From NCBI GenBank assembly GCA_015698045.1, contig BLAL01000264.1, positions 43,278 to 107,277 of the forward strand: a stretch of 64,000 nucleotides of DNA, given 5' to 3'. Of the stretch, positions 25,362-36,252 are shown piece by piece. Source of the DNA: Rhizophagus clarus. Its lineage: Eukaryota; Glomeromycota; Glomeromycetes; Glomerales; Glomeraceae. The notes beneath the pieces are model-generated. The model searched no databases. It was not told the origin of the DNA and saw only the letters and a list, made by a program, of their open reading frames with translations. The position numbers and the translations under genes were made by a program. The stretch's first letter is position 1. Every line of letters begins with the position of its first letter.

Positions 25362-25547
25362 ATGTCCCAACCTTCGCCATCATTTCATCCTGAAGATAAA
25401 TCCAATTCAGAAAATGAGACCAACTCAGAAAGTGATTCACCTTCTGAATTGGACCAAAGGTTTAGTTCCAAGATCTCCCAGAAAAAAACCAAACATAAAT
25501 ATTCCCCATATATAATTCCATTAGAAAATTCTCCATCCTTAGAATAA
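25362..25547 (+). CDS. Short Ser/Glu-rich frame in phase with the next gene
   Basis: Sixty-one codons (MSQPSPSFHPEDKSNSENET...) end in TAA nine bases before the ATG at 25554, in the same frame. The Ser/Glu/Asn composition resembles a protein N-terminus. Either it is an upstream frame, or the TAA is a nonsense change and the true start of the downstream gene is 25362. Confidence 0.35.
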   Translation: MSQPSPSFHPEDKSNSENETNSESDSPSELDQRFSSKISQKKTKHKYSPYIIPLENSPSLE

Positions 25548-26744
25548 ATTGCGATGGCAGGTCCGTCAGATGAACAAATTGTGACAGCAGGTCTGTCAGA
25601 TGAACAAATTGTGACGGCAGGTTTGTCAGATGAACAAATTGTGACGGCAGGTTCATCAGACGAACAAATTGTGATGGCAGGTTCGTCAAGGAAAAGGAAG
25701 GACGAAAAGCCTATTGAAAGTAAAGAAGCAAAAAAAGTCAAATTAATCTCAGTAGAAAACTTGAAAGAAAAAGGTAAAATATATATATTATTATATACAT
25801 ATACTATTCTAGTAGCTATAGAATCATACATTATGTAAAAAATCTGACTTTTTTTATGAGAATCTGTTATTAATTATCGCATTACAAATTTATTTTTATT
25901 CAAGACACAATCGAAATTCTTTCGGAAGATCATTACGAAGTCCAGCAATTTCTAAAAAATATTCCCGCAAATACTTTGAAAGACGGGTTGGTTGCTCTAA
26001 GGAGCATGAGTGGCAGCAATTGTAAAAAAATAATTTTGAATATAGATGAACAAAAATTGACTGCAGTACTTCCGTCGGGTTCACTAGATGTAAAACCGAC
26101 ATTTTACATGCTTGAGCAATGTTTTATAGAAACGGAAGAGAGCAGGTTTCTAGATAACCCCTATATACTTTGGCGATTACCTGCTGAAGATAATAGCAAT
26201 AATAATACAACAATAGGGATCAATCTTTTATATAAAGAAAAGGCAGCTAATGATGAAAATCTTAAGGAAGATATATTAGCTGTTGCATGGTTAATATATC
26301 ATTTAAGAACAGTCCAAGATCGTCTGCCAATAAACCCCCCGATAATGCAACCTAATTATGATAACAAAAAATATATACAGAATCTACAGGAATATTATGA
26401 TAATTATTTGGAAAAGGGAATGGAGTTTGATGGCTCCAAAATAAAAGGAGCTATTTCCCTAACTAAAAACATTGATGACGATCATAATTCAAGAATTAAT
26501 TTTTCGGATAAAGTAGACGATGGTAATATGTCTTTATTAATAGAGGATATGCTTACAATATTAGATGAAATAAAATCAGAAGATGAAACTTCTGAATTAT
26601 CAAGAAGAAGAAACGTTAGAAGATACTCGTATTTTCACGAGTTATATAAGAAAACATTAGAAGCAGTCACTTCTGAGCCAAAATCATTTGGCGAAACGAA
26701 TACTTCAAAAGCTAAAGATATCACAGGTCGAATGGAGTCAAATC

Positions 26745-26965
26745 AGTCATCAATCGGTCATGTGACTGATTGGTAACCGATTGGATACCTATTGATGACT
26801 GATTCTTTCAATAGGTCATCAATCAGGTATAAATTCCAAATCGGTTATCAACTGGTCATATGACTGATTGATGACTGATTGGTGTACGGTTAAATTTACC
26901 AGTTATCAATAGGTTACCAATCGACTATATCAGATTGATGACCGATTGGTTGCTAATTGGCTTAT
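26745..26965. repeat. Left subterminal repeats
   Basis: Many short copies of gactgattg(g/a)t, tcatcaatcggt and related words occur in both orientations. The counterpart lies at 31330-31535, with accatcaatcg words. These are typical candidate transposase-binding repeats inside the ends of the 4.8-kb element. Confidence 0.7.
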
Positions 26966-27002
26966 TATATATTAGCGGATTTTTTAGATTTTTTCAATAA
27001 TG

Positions 27003-29870
27003 TCGTTTTAAAATATTTAATTTATAAACCATTTTAAAACTCTAAACTCTGATAGAAATTTTTTTTTGATAGATTTTCTAAGATTCATATAGGATATTTT
27101 TGATAAATAGAGATATTTTTATTTTTTGAGATTTCTAAAAGTTTGTATGGAAAGAGTTTATATGGGATATCTGATAAAAAATTTTTTTTATTTTCTAAGA
27201 GTTCGTATAGAAAGAGTTCGTATGGGAATATCTGATAGAAAAATTTTTTTTAAGAGATTTTCTAAGAGTTCATATGGGAAAGGTTTATTGGATATCTTTG
27301 ATAGAAAATTTTTTTTAAGAGATTCTTTAAGAGTTCGTATGGGAAGAGTTTGTATGGGATATCTGATAGAAAATTTTTTTGCGAAATTTTCTGAGTTCGT
27401 ATGGGAAGGGTTCGTGTAGGATATCTGATAGGAAATATTTTTTTTGAGAGATTTCCTAAGATTCGTATAGGATATTTTTGATAAATAGATTTTTTTTTTT
27501 TATTTCTAAAAGTTCATATGGGAAGAGTTCATATAGGATATCTGATAGAAAATTTTTTTTTTAAGAGATTTTCTAAGAGTTCAGTTCGTATGGGATAAAT
27601 AATAGAAAATTTTTTTTTGAGAGATTTTCTAAGAGTTCGTATGGGAAGGGTTCGTATGGATTCTTTGTTAGAAAATTATTTTTATAGATTTTCTAAGAAT
27701 TTGTAAAGGAACAGTTCGTATGGGATATTTTGATAAAGATTTTCCAAGTGTTCATATGGAAAAAGGTTCATATGGGATGTCTTTGATAGAAAATTTTTTT
27801 TAAGATTTTCTAGTGTGGGAAGAGTTCGTATGGGATATCTGGAAGAAAATTTTTTTTGAGAGATTTTCTAAGAGTTCATATAGAAAGAGTTCGCATGGGA
27901 TTCTTTGATAGAAAAGTTGTTTTTTAAGAGATTTTCTAAGAGTTCATATGGAAAGAGTTCGTATGGGATATCTGATAGAAAAATTTTTCTTAAGAGATTT
28001 TCTAAGAGTTCATAAGAAAAGCGTTCGTATGGGATTCTTTGATAGAAAATTTTTTTTTAAGAGATTTTCTAAGAGTTTGTGTGGGAAGAGTTCGTATGGG
28101 ATATCTGATAGAAAATTTTTTTGTGAAATTTTTTAGGGTTCATATGGAAAGGATTCGCATGGGACATTTTTGATAAATAGATTTTTTTTTTTTTATTTCT
28201 AAGAGTTCGTATGGGATATCTAATAGAAAAATTTTTCTTAAGAGATTTTCTAAGAGTTCATATGGAAGGGTTCGTATGGGATTCTTTGATAGAAAATTTT
28301 TTTGGGAGAGATTTTCTTAGAGTTCGTGTGGGAAGAGTTTGTATGGGATATTTTAATAAAGATTTTCCAAGTGTTCATATAGTAGGGGGTTCGTATGGGA
28401 TATCTTTGATAGAAAATTTTTTTTAAGAGATTTTCTAAGAGTTCGTATTGGAAGAGTTCGTATAGGATATCTGATAGAAAATTTTTTGTGAAATTTTTTA
28501 GGGTTCATTCGCATGGGATTCTTTGATAGAAAATTTTTTTGAGAGAGATTTCTAAAAGTTCATATGGGAAGAGTTCGTATGGGATATCTGATAGGAAATT
28601 TTTTTTTGAGATTTCCTAAGATTCGTATAGGATATTTTTGATAAATAGATTTTTTTTTTTATTTCTAAGAGTTCGTATGGGATATCTGATAGAAAAATTT
28701 TTCTTAAGAGATTTTCTAAGAGTTCATATGGAAAGGGTTTGTATGGGATTCTTTGATAGAAAATTTTCTTAAGAGATTTTCTAAGAGTTCGTGTGAAAAG
28801 AGTTCGTATGGGATATCTGATAGAAAAATTTTTCTTAAGAGATTTTCTAAGAGTTCATATGGAAGAGTTCGTATGGGATTCTTTGATAGAAAATTTTTTT
28901 TAAGTGATTTTCTAAGAGTTCGTATTGGAAGAGTTTGTATGGGATGTCTGATAGAAAATTTTTTTGTGAAATTTTTTAGGGTTCATATGGAAAGGATTCG
29001 CATGGGATTCTTTGATAGAAAATTTTTTTGAGAGATTTCTAAAAGTTCATATGGGAAGTGTTCGTATGGGATATCTGATAGGAAATTTTTTTTTGAGATT
29101 TCCTAAGATTCGTATAGGATATTTTTGATAAATAGATTTTTTTTTATTTCTAAGAGTTCGTATGGGATATCTGATAGTAAAATTTTTCTTAAGAGATTTT
29201 CTAAGAGTTCATATGGAAAGGGTTCGTATGGGATTCTTTGATAGAAAATTTTTTTTAAGAGATTTTCTAAGAGTTCGTATTGGAAGAATTCATATGGGAT
29301 ATCTGATAGAAAAATTTTTCTTAAGAGATTTTCTAAGAGTTCATATGGAAGAGTTCGTATGGGATTCTTTGATAGAAAATTTTCTTAAGAGATTTTCTAA
29401 GAGTTCATATGGAAAGGGTTCGTATGGGATTCTTTGATAGAAAATTTTTTAAGAGATTTTCTTAGAGTCCATGTGGAAAGAGTTCGTATGGGATATTTTA
29501 ATAAAGATTTTCCAGTTGTTCATATAGTAGGGTGTTCGTATGGGATATCTTTGATAGAAAATTTTTTTTAAGAGATTTTCTAAGAGTTTGTATTGGAAGA
29601 GTTCGTATGGGATATCTGATAGGAAATTTTTTTGTGAAATTTTTTAGAGTTCATATGGAAAGGATTCGCATGGGATTTTTTGATAGAAAATTTTTTTGAG
29701 AGAGATTTTCTAAGAGTTCGTATTGGAAGAGTTCATATGGGATATCTGATAGGAAATTTTTTTGTGAGATTTCCTAAGATTCGTATAGGATATTTTTGAT
29801 AAATAGATTTTTTTTTTGAGGTTTCCTAAGAGTTTGTATGAAATATTTTTAATAGAGGATTTTTTTAGAT
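27003..29870. repeat. 2.9-kb higher-order array (tttctaagagttcgtatggg)
   Basis: The array is made of variants of gagttcgtatgggatatctg, atagaaaattttttt and aagagattttctaagagttc in mixed order, with longer higher-order blocks of several hundred bases repeating (compare 28130-28460 with 28970-29300). Open frames such as 28753-29031 are repeat artefacts. The same family occurs in inverse orientation at 62481-63000. Confidence 0.9.
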
Positions 29871-30719
29871 TTCATAACATTTTAAAAAAACAATACACTT
29901 TTTATTAAATTTATTTTAAATAAGTTAATATTATTAAAAAAATTAGATATCCGAAAGTCCAAGGCAAATTATAATATATGACTATATGAGATGAAAAATT
30001 ACAACTAACAATAGTAGGTTTTCAATTTATCTATTATTAACCAATCAAAATTCGGTCTGATCTTATTCACGTGACCTGATCTTAACATGCATATAAATAA
30101 CCAAACGCGACTCTGTTTATTTTTCAAAAATCATACACCCTTTCTTTTCTGTTTTCTTCTTACTCTCATTACATTTTACAGGTATATTAATTATTGTATT
30201 TTTGCCATTAAATTTATGGTAATGATTACTGACTATATTTTATTTTATAATATTAACTTTACCTTTTTTTAATATTACTAATGTTATTCTTTTTTTTTCA
30301 TATTTTACTAACATCATCACGTATTTTTCTTTTTTTTTTTTTAATAAATTTTATCAAACTCTTCATAATACTAACTTTTTGTATTTGTGTATTTTATTAT
30401 TACTAATGTTATTCTTTTTTTTTTATATTTTACTAACATCATCACGTATTTTTCTTTTTTTTTTTTATACATTTTATCAAACTCTTCATAATACTAACTT
30501 TTTGTATTTGTGTATTTTATTATAATTATTACTAACTTTTTATATTTACGCTTTACTATTTATTTATTAAATATTACTAACTTTATTAGTCATATACTAA
30601 CATAATATTATAATAAATGTTTTTATTTTAAATACTTATCTGTTATTAATATAAATAAAGATACTATGTGTTTTATTATGTGCTATAATAAATTTTATTA
30701 TTCATTATATTATTCTACA
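29871..30719 (+). promoter_or_regulatory. Promoter/leader-like segment without a gene
   Basis: ACCAATCAAAATTCGGTCTG at 30046, CACGTGACC at 30069 and CATATAAATAACC near 30090 are followed by a T/C-rich stretch and ACAG|GTATAT near 30181. After that, a segment of about 125 bp with TACTAAC words and long T-runs repeats two to three times (30270-30520). The order resembles a CCAAT-TATA promoter, a leader and a branch-site-rich intron. No reading frame follows. The CCAATCAAAATT core recurs at 1890 and 49362. Confidence 0.35.
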
Positions 30720-31325
30720 AAAATTGGTCATTCGACCATCAATTGACCATAATTGACCATAATTTGACCACATAATTTGACCACATAAATTGACCATAAA
30801 TTGACCATAAATTGACCTTAATTTGACCTTAATTTGACCTTAATTTGACCTCCTTGATTTGACCATAATTCGACCATAATTTGACCTCCTTAATTTGACC
30901 ATAATTTGACCATAATTTGACCTTAATTTGACCTTAATTTGACCTTAATTTGACCTTAATTCGACCTTAATTTGACCATAATTTTGACCATAATTTGACC
31001 ATAATTCGACCATAATTCGACCTTAATTTGACCTTAATTTGACCTTAATTTGACCTTAATTTGACCTTAATTCGACCTTAATTTGACCTTAATTTGACCT
31101 TAATTTGACCTTAATTTGACCTTAATTTGACCTTAATTTGACCTTAATTTGACCTTAATTTGACCTTAATTTGACCTTAATTTGACCTTAATTTGACCTT
31201 AATTTGACCTTAATTTGACCTTAATTTGACCTTAATTTGACCTTAATTTGACCTTAAATTTGACCTTAATTTGACCTTAATTCGACCATAATTTGACCAT
31301 AATTTGACCATAATTCGACCATTTG
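30720..31325. repeat. 11-bp tandem array (aatttgacctt)
   Basis: About 55 units of aatttgacctt occur. At the edges they grade into aatttgaccat and accatcaatcg variants. The middle (31060-31250) is almost uniform while the edges are degenerate, as expected when an array homogenises from the centre. It is non-coding. Confidence 0.95.
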
Positions 31326-32025
31326 ACCATATTTTGACCATTAATCGACCATCAATCGACCATCAATCGACCATCAATCGACCATCAGTTGACCATCAAT
31401 CGGCCTGCCCGATTGATGACGGATTTTGGCGGAAATCGGCTATCAATCGGCCACCCGATTGAATATTTATTGAATCAATCAGTTATCAATAAGATACCCG
31501 ATTGATAGCTGATTGGTGACTGATTTGCCACCATTCGACCTGTGTATATTAGAAAACTTTCTTAAGAAAGCTGAAGAAAAACTGACGCAAAGACAATGGA
31601 GAAGCTACAGAACTTCAGTTAAGAGAATAAACAAGTTGTGGAATATATGCAATAAAAGTTTTGTAATATTTAATCTTGTAACTGGTCTCACATCCAATTT
31701 ATTTGAACGATTACTGAGTAGGAAAAGTGCAGAACGATGGTTTATAATAATCAAAAAAGGAATCTATTATACCCAGCAGGAGTATAGAGATATTCAAAAG
31801 CAGCAGCAGGAGGAGAAGGAAGTTACTGATAATGACAGTGGCAATAGTAGTAATAATAGTGGAAATGAAGGACAGAAAAGTGGAAAGGGAAGGGGAAGCA
31901 GAGGATGGGGAAGTGGAAGGGGAAGGGGACGGGGAAAAGGAAAAGGAAGAGGAAGGGGAAGGGGAAGAGGAAAAGGAAGAGGGAATAAAGCTGGTAACAG
32001 TAAAGGAAAGGAAAAAGCAGTCTAA

Positions 32026-32911
32026 AGAATATCTTTTTCATTATTATAATTAATCCAGAACGTGTTATTTTTTATTTATTTTCTTAGTCGGCATCTTTTA
32101 GTTCTATAAAATAATAATACAATAATAATAAATCGAAAAATTTATTAAATTTTCATCGAAAAAATATATAAATAATTCATATTTACTACCTCATTCCTCT
32201 TAAGAGACTATATATTAATTTGATTGCAACTTTTGTATTAAATAGATTTTTAAATACGTACGATTTGATCGTAAGTAAATAGAGAAATAAAATAAACTAT
32301 TAAACTTAAAATGTATGCAGAACTTTTAATAATAAATATAAGATCTATAAAGTATTATATTATAAACATTTAAAATATTTATAAGAACTTTATTTTAAAC
32401 ATTATTTAATCTTAATCAAATTTAAAAAGCGTGCTATACTGTATATAATGACGTTATATAAGTCGATCTCATGGGATTTATAAAAATAACCAGTTCAATC
32501 TGTACCGAACATTGATATTTCCACATTGCATATAATAAAAGATTTTCTTTTTTTACTATGCTACGCTACATAATGTTGTAACGAATAAAATATTGATCTA
32601 CAATAAAGTAATCCATTTATTGCAAGTCAGTCACCACACAGGTGCCGCAGATAAATCACGCGTCACACAATTCAAAATTATTTATACGGTGTAATCTAGA
32701 TATGACTCTTTTTTTTATTCAAGATTAGATTTTTTTTATATATGCACGTAAGTACATTTTTTCCACACTTTTTACCACAGTATACTTACGTAAGAATATT
32801 TTTTATTAATAATTTGAAATCTTTTGTTTCTTTTCCATTTAATATACTAATGAGAAATAATTTTTTTTTATGAATATTCTTAAATAATAAATCATTCAAA
32901 TAAAATCTCAA
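32026..32911. other. A+T-rich spacer
   Basis: This lies between the RG-rich gene and the SNF2-like gene. No gene or repeat is seen. Around 32455-32700 the sequence is slightly more complex and may hold the promoter of the following gene. Confidence 0.4.
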
Positions 32912-34982
32912 ATGTTTACCGATAATAATAATATAGGACTACCAAAATTTAGAATTAAAAGAGTTAACAATGAAAATAATAATAATTCTAATAATAATAC
33001 ATCAAATACTCTTAAAAAATTTTATAAAAATAACAAAAGCAGTTCAGTTGTTGGATTACCAAAATTACAAGTTATTCCTAAAGACTTTGAAATTGCAAAA
33101 AAAGTGAATTCGGTATCACAATCAGAAACTGAATTTCTAGTAAATCTCCTAGAAGCACCACAACCAGAAACATTAATTACGAAATTACTTCCGTATCAGA
33201 AGCAAGGCCTTGGTTGGATGTTATCAAATGAACACCCTAAAGAGCCAACTATTGATGAGGAAGTTCAATTTTGGATTCAAAAGGAGGATCAAACGAAAAA
33301 AATACTCTACTTTAATACATTAGCAAGGTTTGCAACAATAACATGCCCTAATCTTACCAGAGGTGGAATACTCGCTGATGATATGGGTCTTGGTAAGACG
33401 ATACAAATGATTGCTTTGATAGCTTCTAAACCTGCAATCAATTTAGATTCCACATACTCTGATTGTTGCTCCTTTAAGTGTGCTTGAAAATTGGATTGAC
33501 CAAATCAACATGCATGTTAAGAAAGGGTCTCTTTCTTATTATGTTTTTCATGGTGTTGATCGAATTAATGATCCAGAATTTCTTAAAACTTACGATATAA
33601 TAATTACTACATATGCTATTCTTGCACAATCAAATATAGAAGAAAGGAGTGGATTATTTGCCATTAAATGGCTTTGAGTTATCTTAGATGAAGGACATAT
33701 TATTCGTACACAATCAACAAAACAAAGTATTGCCGTATGTAATTTAGATGCTGAGAGAAGATGGATTCTTACAGGAACCCCAATTATGAACGAATTAAAT
33801 GATATATATTCTTTAATTAAATTCTTAAAATTCACTCCTTTTGATAGTCTAGAAATATGGAATAGCATATTTAACAACAAAACAATAAAGTTTAAAGATG
33901 GTAACAATCTTAGAAGCTTAATAAAAGCCGTTTGTCTTCGTAGAACAAAGGATATGAAATTCAATGGACGTCCTATAGTATGTCTTCCTCCTATTAATTT
34001 CTATACTCATAAAATTAAGTTTAAGACGGATGAGAAAAAGATTTATGATAAAATGGAAAGTAATATAAAAGAACAATTTAGAAGTTGGAAAGAATCAAGA
34101 AATGGCGATTTAAAATATAATTATGTAACGTTTCTGGAAATGCTCCTGAGATTACGATAGATTTGCAATCACACAGAGCTTTGTAAGAGACAAATAAATG
34201 ATGCTGATAGCAATATGAATGATGAAAGATTGGCTGCCCTGAAAATATCTGTTAGTAATAATAAAAGTTGCTATATATGCTCTAAACCATTAACAACTCC
34301 TACAATTACTCCTTGTAAACATATATTTGACAAAGATTGCATCAAAGTTAGTTTTGGAGATGAACCATTTTCTTGTCCGATATGCCAAAATTCAGTTAAT
34401 ATGAATCAATTAATTGAATTAACAACAATTCAAATAGAAGAAGAAATTAGAAATTTAGATAATTTTAAAATAAGTTCCAAAATTGAAGCTTTATTGAAAT
34501 TTTTAAATCAAAATAACGATAAATCAGTAGTCTTCAGCCAATAAACATCTTTTCTTGATTTGATTGAAATTGCATTTAAAGATGCAAATGTCAAATTTGT
34601 TCGATTTGATGGCAAAATGTCACGTAATCAGCGAGAAGAGACTGTAAATAATTTCAACAATGATCCGGAAATAAAGGTTCTTCTAATTAGTTTAAAATGT
34701 GGATCTTTAGGATTGAATCTTACTGTTGCTAATCAATGTTTTCTTATGGATCCTTGGTGGAATCCAAGTATTGAGGATCAAGCTATAGATCAAATTTATA
34801 TAATTGGTCAAACTCGGCCAGTTTCTATCTTTAGATTTTTTATTGAGAATACAATTGAAGATCGCGTGTTTGAACTTCAAAAGAAAAAACGTGGCTTGAT
34901 ATTCCAAGCTTTTGATGAGCAGCGATCTGAGAATCTGAATATTGTTGATAAAGCCCTGCAAATTTTATTAGGCAGTAGTTAA
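32912..34982 (+). pseudogene. Rad5/Rad16-like SNF2 helicase with RING finger, broken
   Basis: SNF2 ATPases of the Rad5/Rad16/HLTF group remodel DNA-protein complexes and act as RING E3 ligases in damage tolerance or repair. Seen here: LLPYQKQGLGWML, motif I GGILADDMGLGKTIQ, motif Ia LSVLENW, motif II VILDEGH, motif III ILTGTPIMNELNDIYSLIKF, a C3HC4 RING between the lobes (CYICSKPLTTPTITPCKHIF...CPICQ), motif V KCGSLGLNLTVANQ and DPWWNPSIEDQAIDQ, and motif VI IGQTRPV. No HIRAN domain precedes it. Damage: a frameshift near 33450, TGA near 33675, TAG near 34158 and TAA near 34542. It has no introns, unlike its neighbours, which might mean a retro-copied gene or a naturally intron-poor one. It lies inside the 27-kb element. 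Confidence 0.85.
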
Positions 34983-35639
34983 AGAATATTTTTAGTGTAT
35001 ATGCACATAATTATTGCAGTTTTCATAAATCTGTATAATTAAAGTCACATGATGATCACTTTAAAATTACGCGTTTTTTTTTTTCAAAGTAACGTCTAAA
35101 ACCAAGTCGCGATTTTGCCTGTCCGTAAGAATATATTGCTTTAAAAAGTCTTTAGTGTGAGTTTTGAGTTATGAGAATAGGAACGAAAGAAGAATGACAT
35201 AAGCGAGATTTTTCAAAGTTAAAACAAACAAGAATACGAAACTTAGGAAGGACTTAGATATCGTATCAGGGAGGCTTTTTTAATTTAACAATGAAAGTAC
35301 ATATTAGAGTGTTCTCAATTTTAAAAAGTATATCTAACTATAACAACGAAGCTGCCGGTATATATTTTGTTTGAATAAGTAAGTGAAAAAAGAAAATTTT
35401 CCAATTGAAAACCAAAGAATATATAAAAGTCCGTCTATTTCTTTTTTTCAATAAAGAACAGTTTTTACTTGCCAAGATATGTAATATTAAGCAATTATTA
35501 GATCATTATATTGCAATTGTGCAATATTTACCAAATAACTAATTGACAGTTTTGACAAGAACTATTGAACTAATCGAAGTGAATTTACCAATTCGCGTTT
35601 TTTTAGAATTGTTATTTGATTAATATCAAGATAATTTTG
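34983..35639. other. A+T-rich spacer
   Basis: No gene is seen between the SNF2-like pseudogene and the right terminal array of the 27-kb element. Confidence 0.4.
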
Positions 35640-36252
35640 GCTTGATTATTTGTAATTTTGACAATATCATCAACACAGCGAGTCAACATTAAGACGATAT
35701 CATATCGATACCATTTTTATTTTGCGTTATTTTAACTATCGTGTCGATATCATCATTATTTCGCGTTTTTTTAAAAAAATATCGTTGTTTTAACTATATC
35801 GAGCCAATGTTGATTTGATATTCTTCAAATAAATATTTTTGCGATATCTTTTTGATATACCGAACCAATATTAGTACGATATCATTTATTTGCGTTTTTT
35901 TTTTGAAAATTATTGTTTATTGTAACCATATCAAAGCGATGTCACTTCGATATTTCTTCAAGCAAATATTTTTACGATATCTTGTCGATACAACGAGTGA
36001 ATATTGATACGATACCAATATTTATTTTGCATTTCTTTTTTGAAATTATTGTTATTGCAACGATATCATAATGGTAATGATTCGATGTTTCTTCAAGCGA
36101 ATATTTTCACAATATCTTTTATTAATATTGAAATGATATTATGGTGACATCATAATGATATTGTTTCGATAAATCGATATCGCAATGATATGAATTTAAC
36201 ATTGTTATTATATCAATTCGGCATTGTTCAAAAACTTAAGGTTTCTGTAAAG
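35640..36252. repeat. ATC-rich subterminal array, right end of element 2
   Basis: Degenerate units of tatttttacgatatc, gatatcattatttcgcgttttt and related words run to cttaaggtttctgtaaag at 36252. Long stretches match 8150-8880 in the same orientation, so the two large elements end alike. Confidence 0.8.

Larger units (their letters stand above)
26722..31544. mobile_element. 4.8-kb non-autonomous element, CACAGGTC ends
   Basis: The inverted ends are CACAGGTCGAATGG (left, then AGTCAAATCAGTCATC) and CACAGGTCGAATGG (right, inverted, then TGGCAAATCAGTCACC). The flanks carry a 3-bp TAT duplication (26719-26721, 31545-31547). Removing the element and one TAT restores the host frame exactly. A CAC-type start and 3-bp target site suggest the CACTA superfamily. 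It has no transposase. The content is subterminal cagtcatcaatcgg repeats, a 2.9-kb array, a promoter-like segment and an 11-bp array. Confidence 0.85.
25554..32025 (+). pseudogene. RG-rich protein gene split by a 4.8-kb transposon
   Basis: Exons: 25554-25773, 25905-26721, and 31548-32025 after the insertion. The intron at 25774-25904 is normal. The first exon has four 30-bp repeats (AGLSDEQIVT units) and a basic patch SRKRKDEK. The middle is a globular-looking region with no motif I know (DTIEILSEDHYEVQQFL..., GAISLTKNIDDDHN). The third part has QRQWRSYRTSVKRINKLWN and a long Arg/Gly/Lys tail of RGRGRGKGKGRG type, as in RNA- or DNA-binding tails. Ignoring the element and one TAT target copy, the frame runs KAKD-ILENFLKK and the protein would be 504 residues. 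Unrecognised. It lies inside the 27-kb element, so it may be cargo or an accessory gene. Confidence 0.65.
9101..36252. mobile_element. 27-kb CACTA-superfamily composite transposon (element 2)
   Basis: The ends are CTTTACAGAAAC at 9101 and the inverse GTTTCTGTAAAG at 36252. The flanks are ...CAACAT and ATGTTAGA, giving a 2-bp AT duplication. Taking out the element and one AT gives CAA CAT GTT AGA CCT, which keeps the piggyBac frame (FFNAFQH-VRPLYEF). ATC-rich arrays lie inside both ends. The likely mobility gene is the Tnp2-like transposase at 11925-15870. The element also holds a gene of an unrecognised family, an RG-rich gene, a SNF2-RING pseudogene, several satellites, and later insertions (hAT, MITE, 4.8-kb element). 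Some of the interior may have been acquired after the original insertion. Confidence 0.75.

Noticed and set aside
25385-25831. Minus-strand frames with repeated PAVTICSSD
   Set aside because: They are antisense of the 30-bp repeats in the RG-rich gene's first exon.
27126-29437. Several plus-strand open frames rich in FLRV, RMGFFDRKFF and similar
   Set aside because: They are translations of the 2.9-kb tandem array; the repeat unit happens to stay open. No start, intron or domain pattern supports genes.
30720-31325. Possible CRISPR array
   Set aside because: The units are contiguous 11-mers with no spacers, in a eukaryotic transposon. The 50-bp array at 56960-57430 likewise has no unique spacers.
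34560-34982. Separate helicase C-terminal gene
   Set aside because: It is the second lobe of the SNF2-like gene, separated only by a stop; motifs follow in order on one strand.
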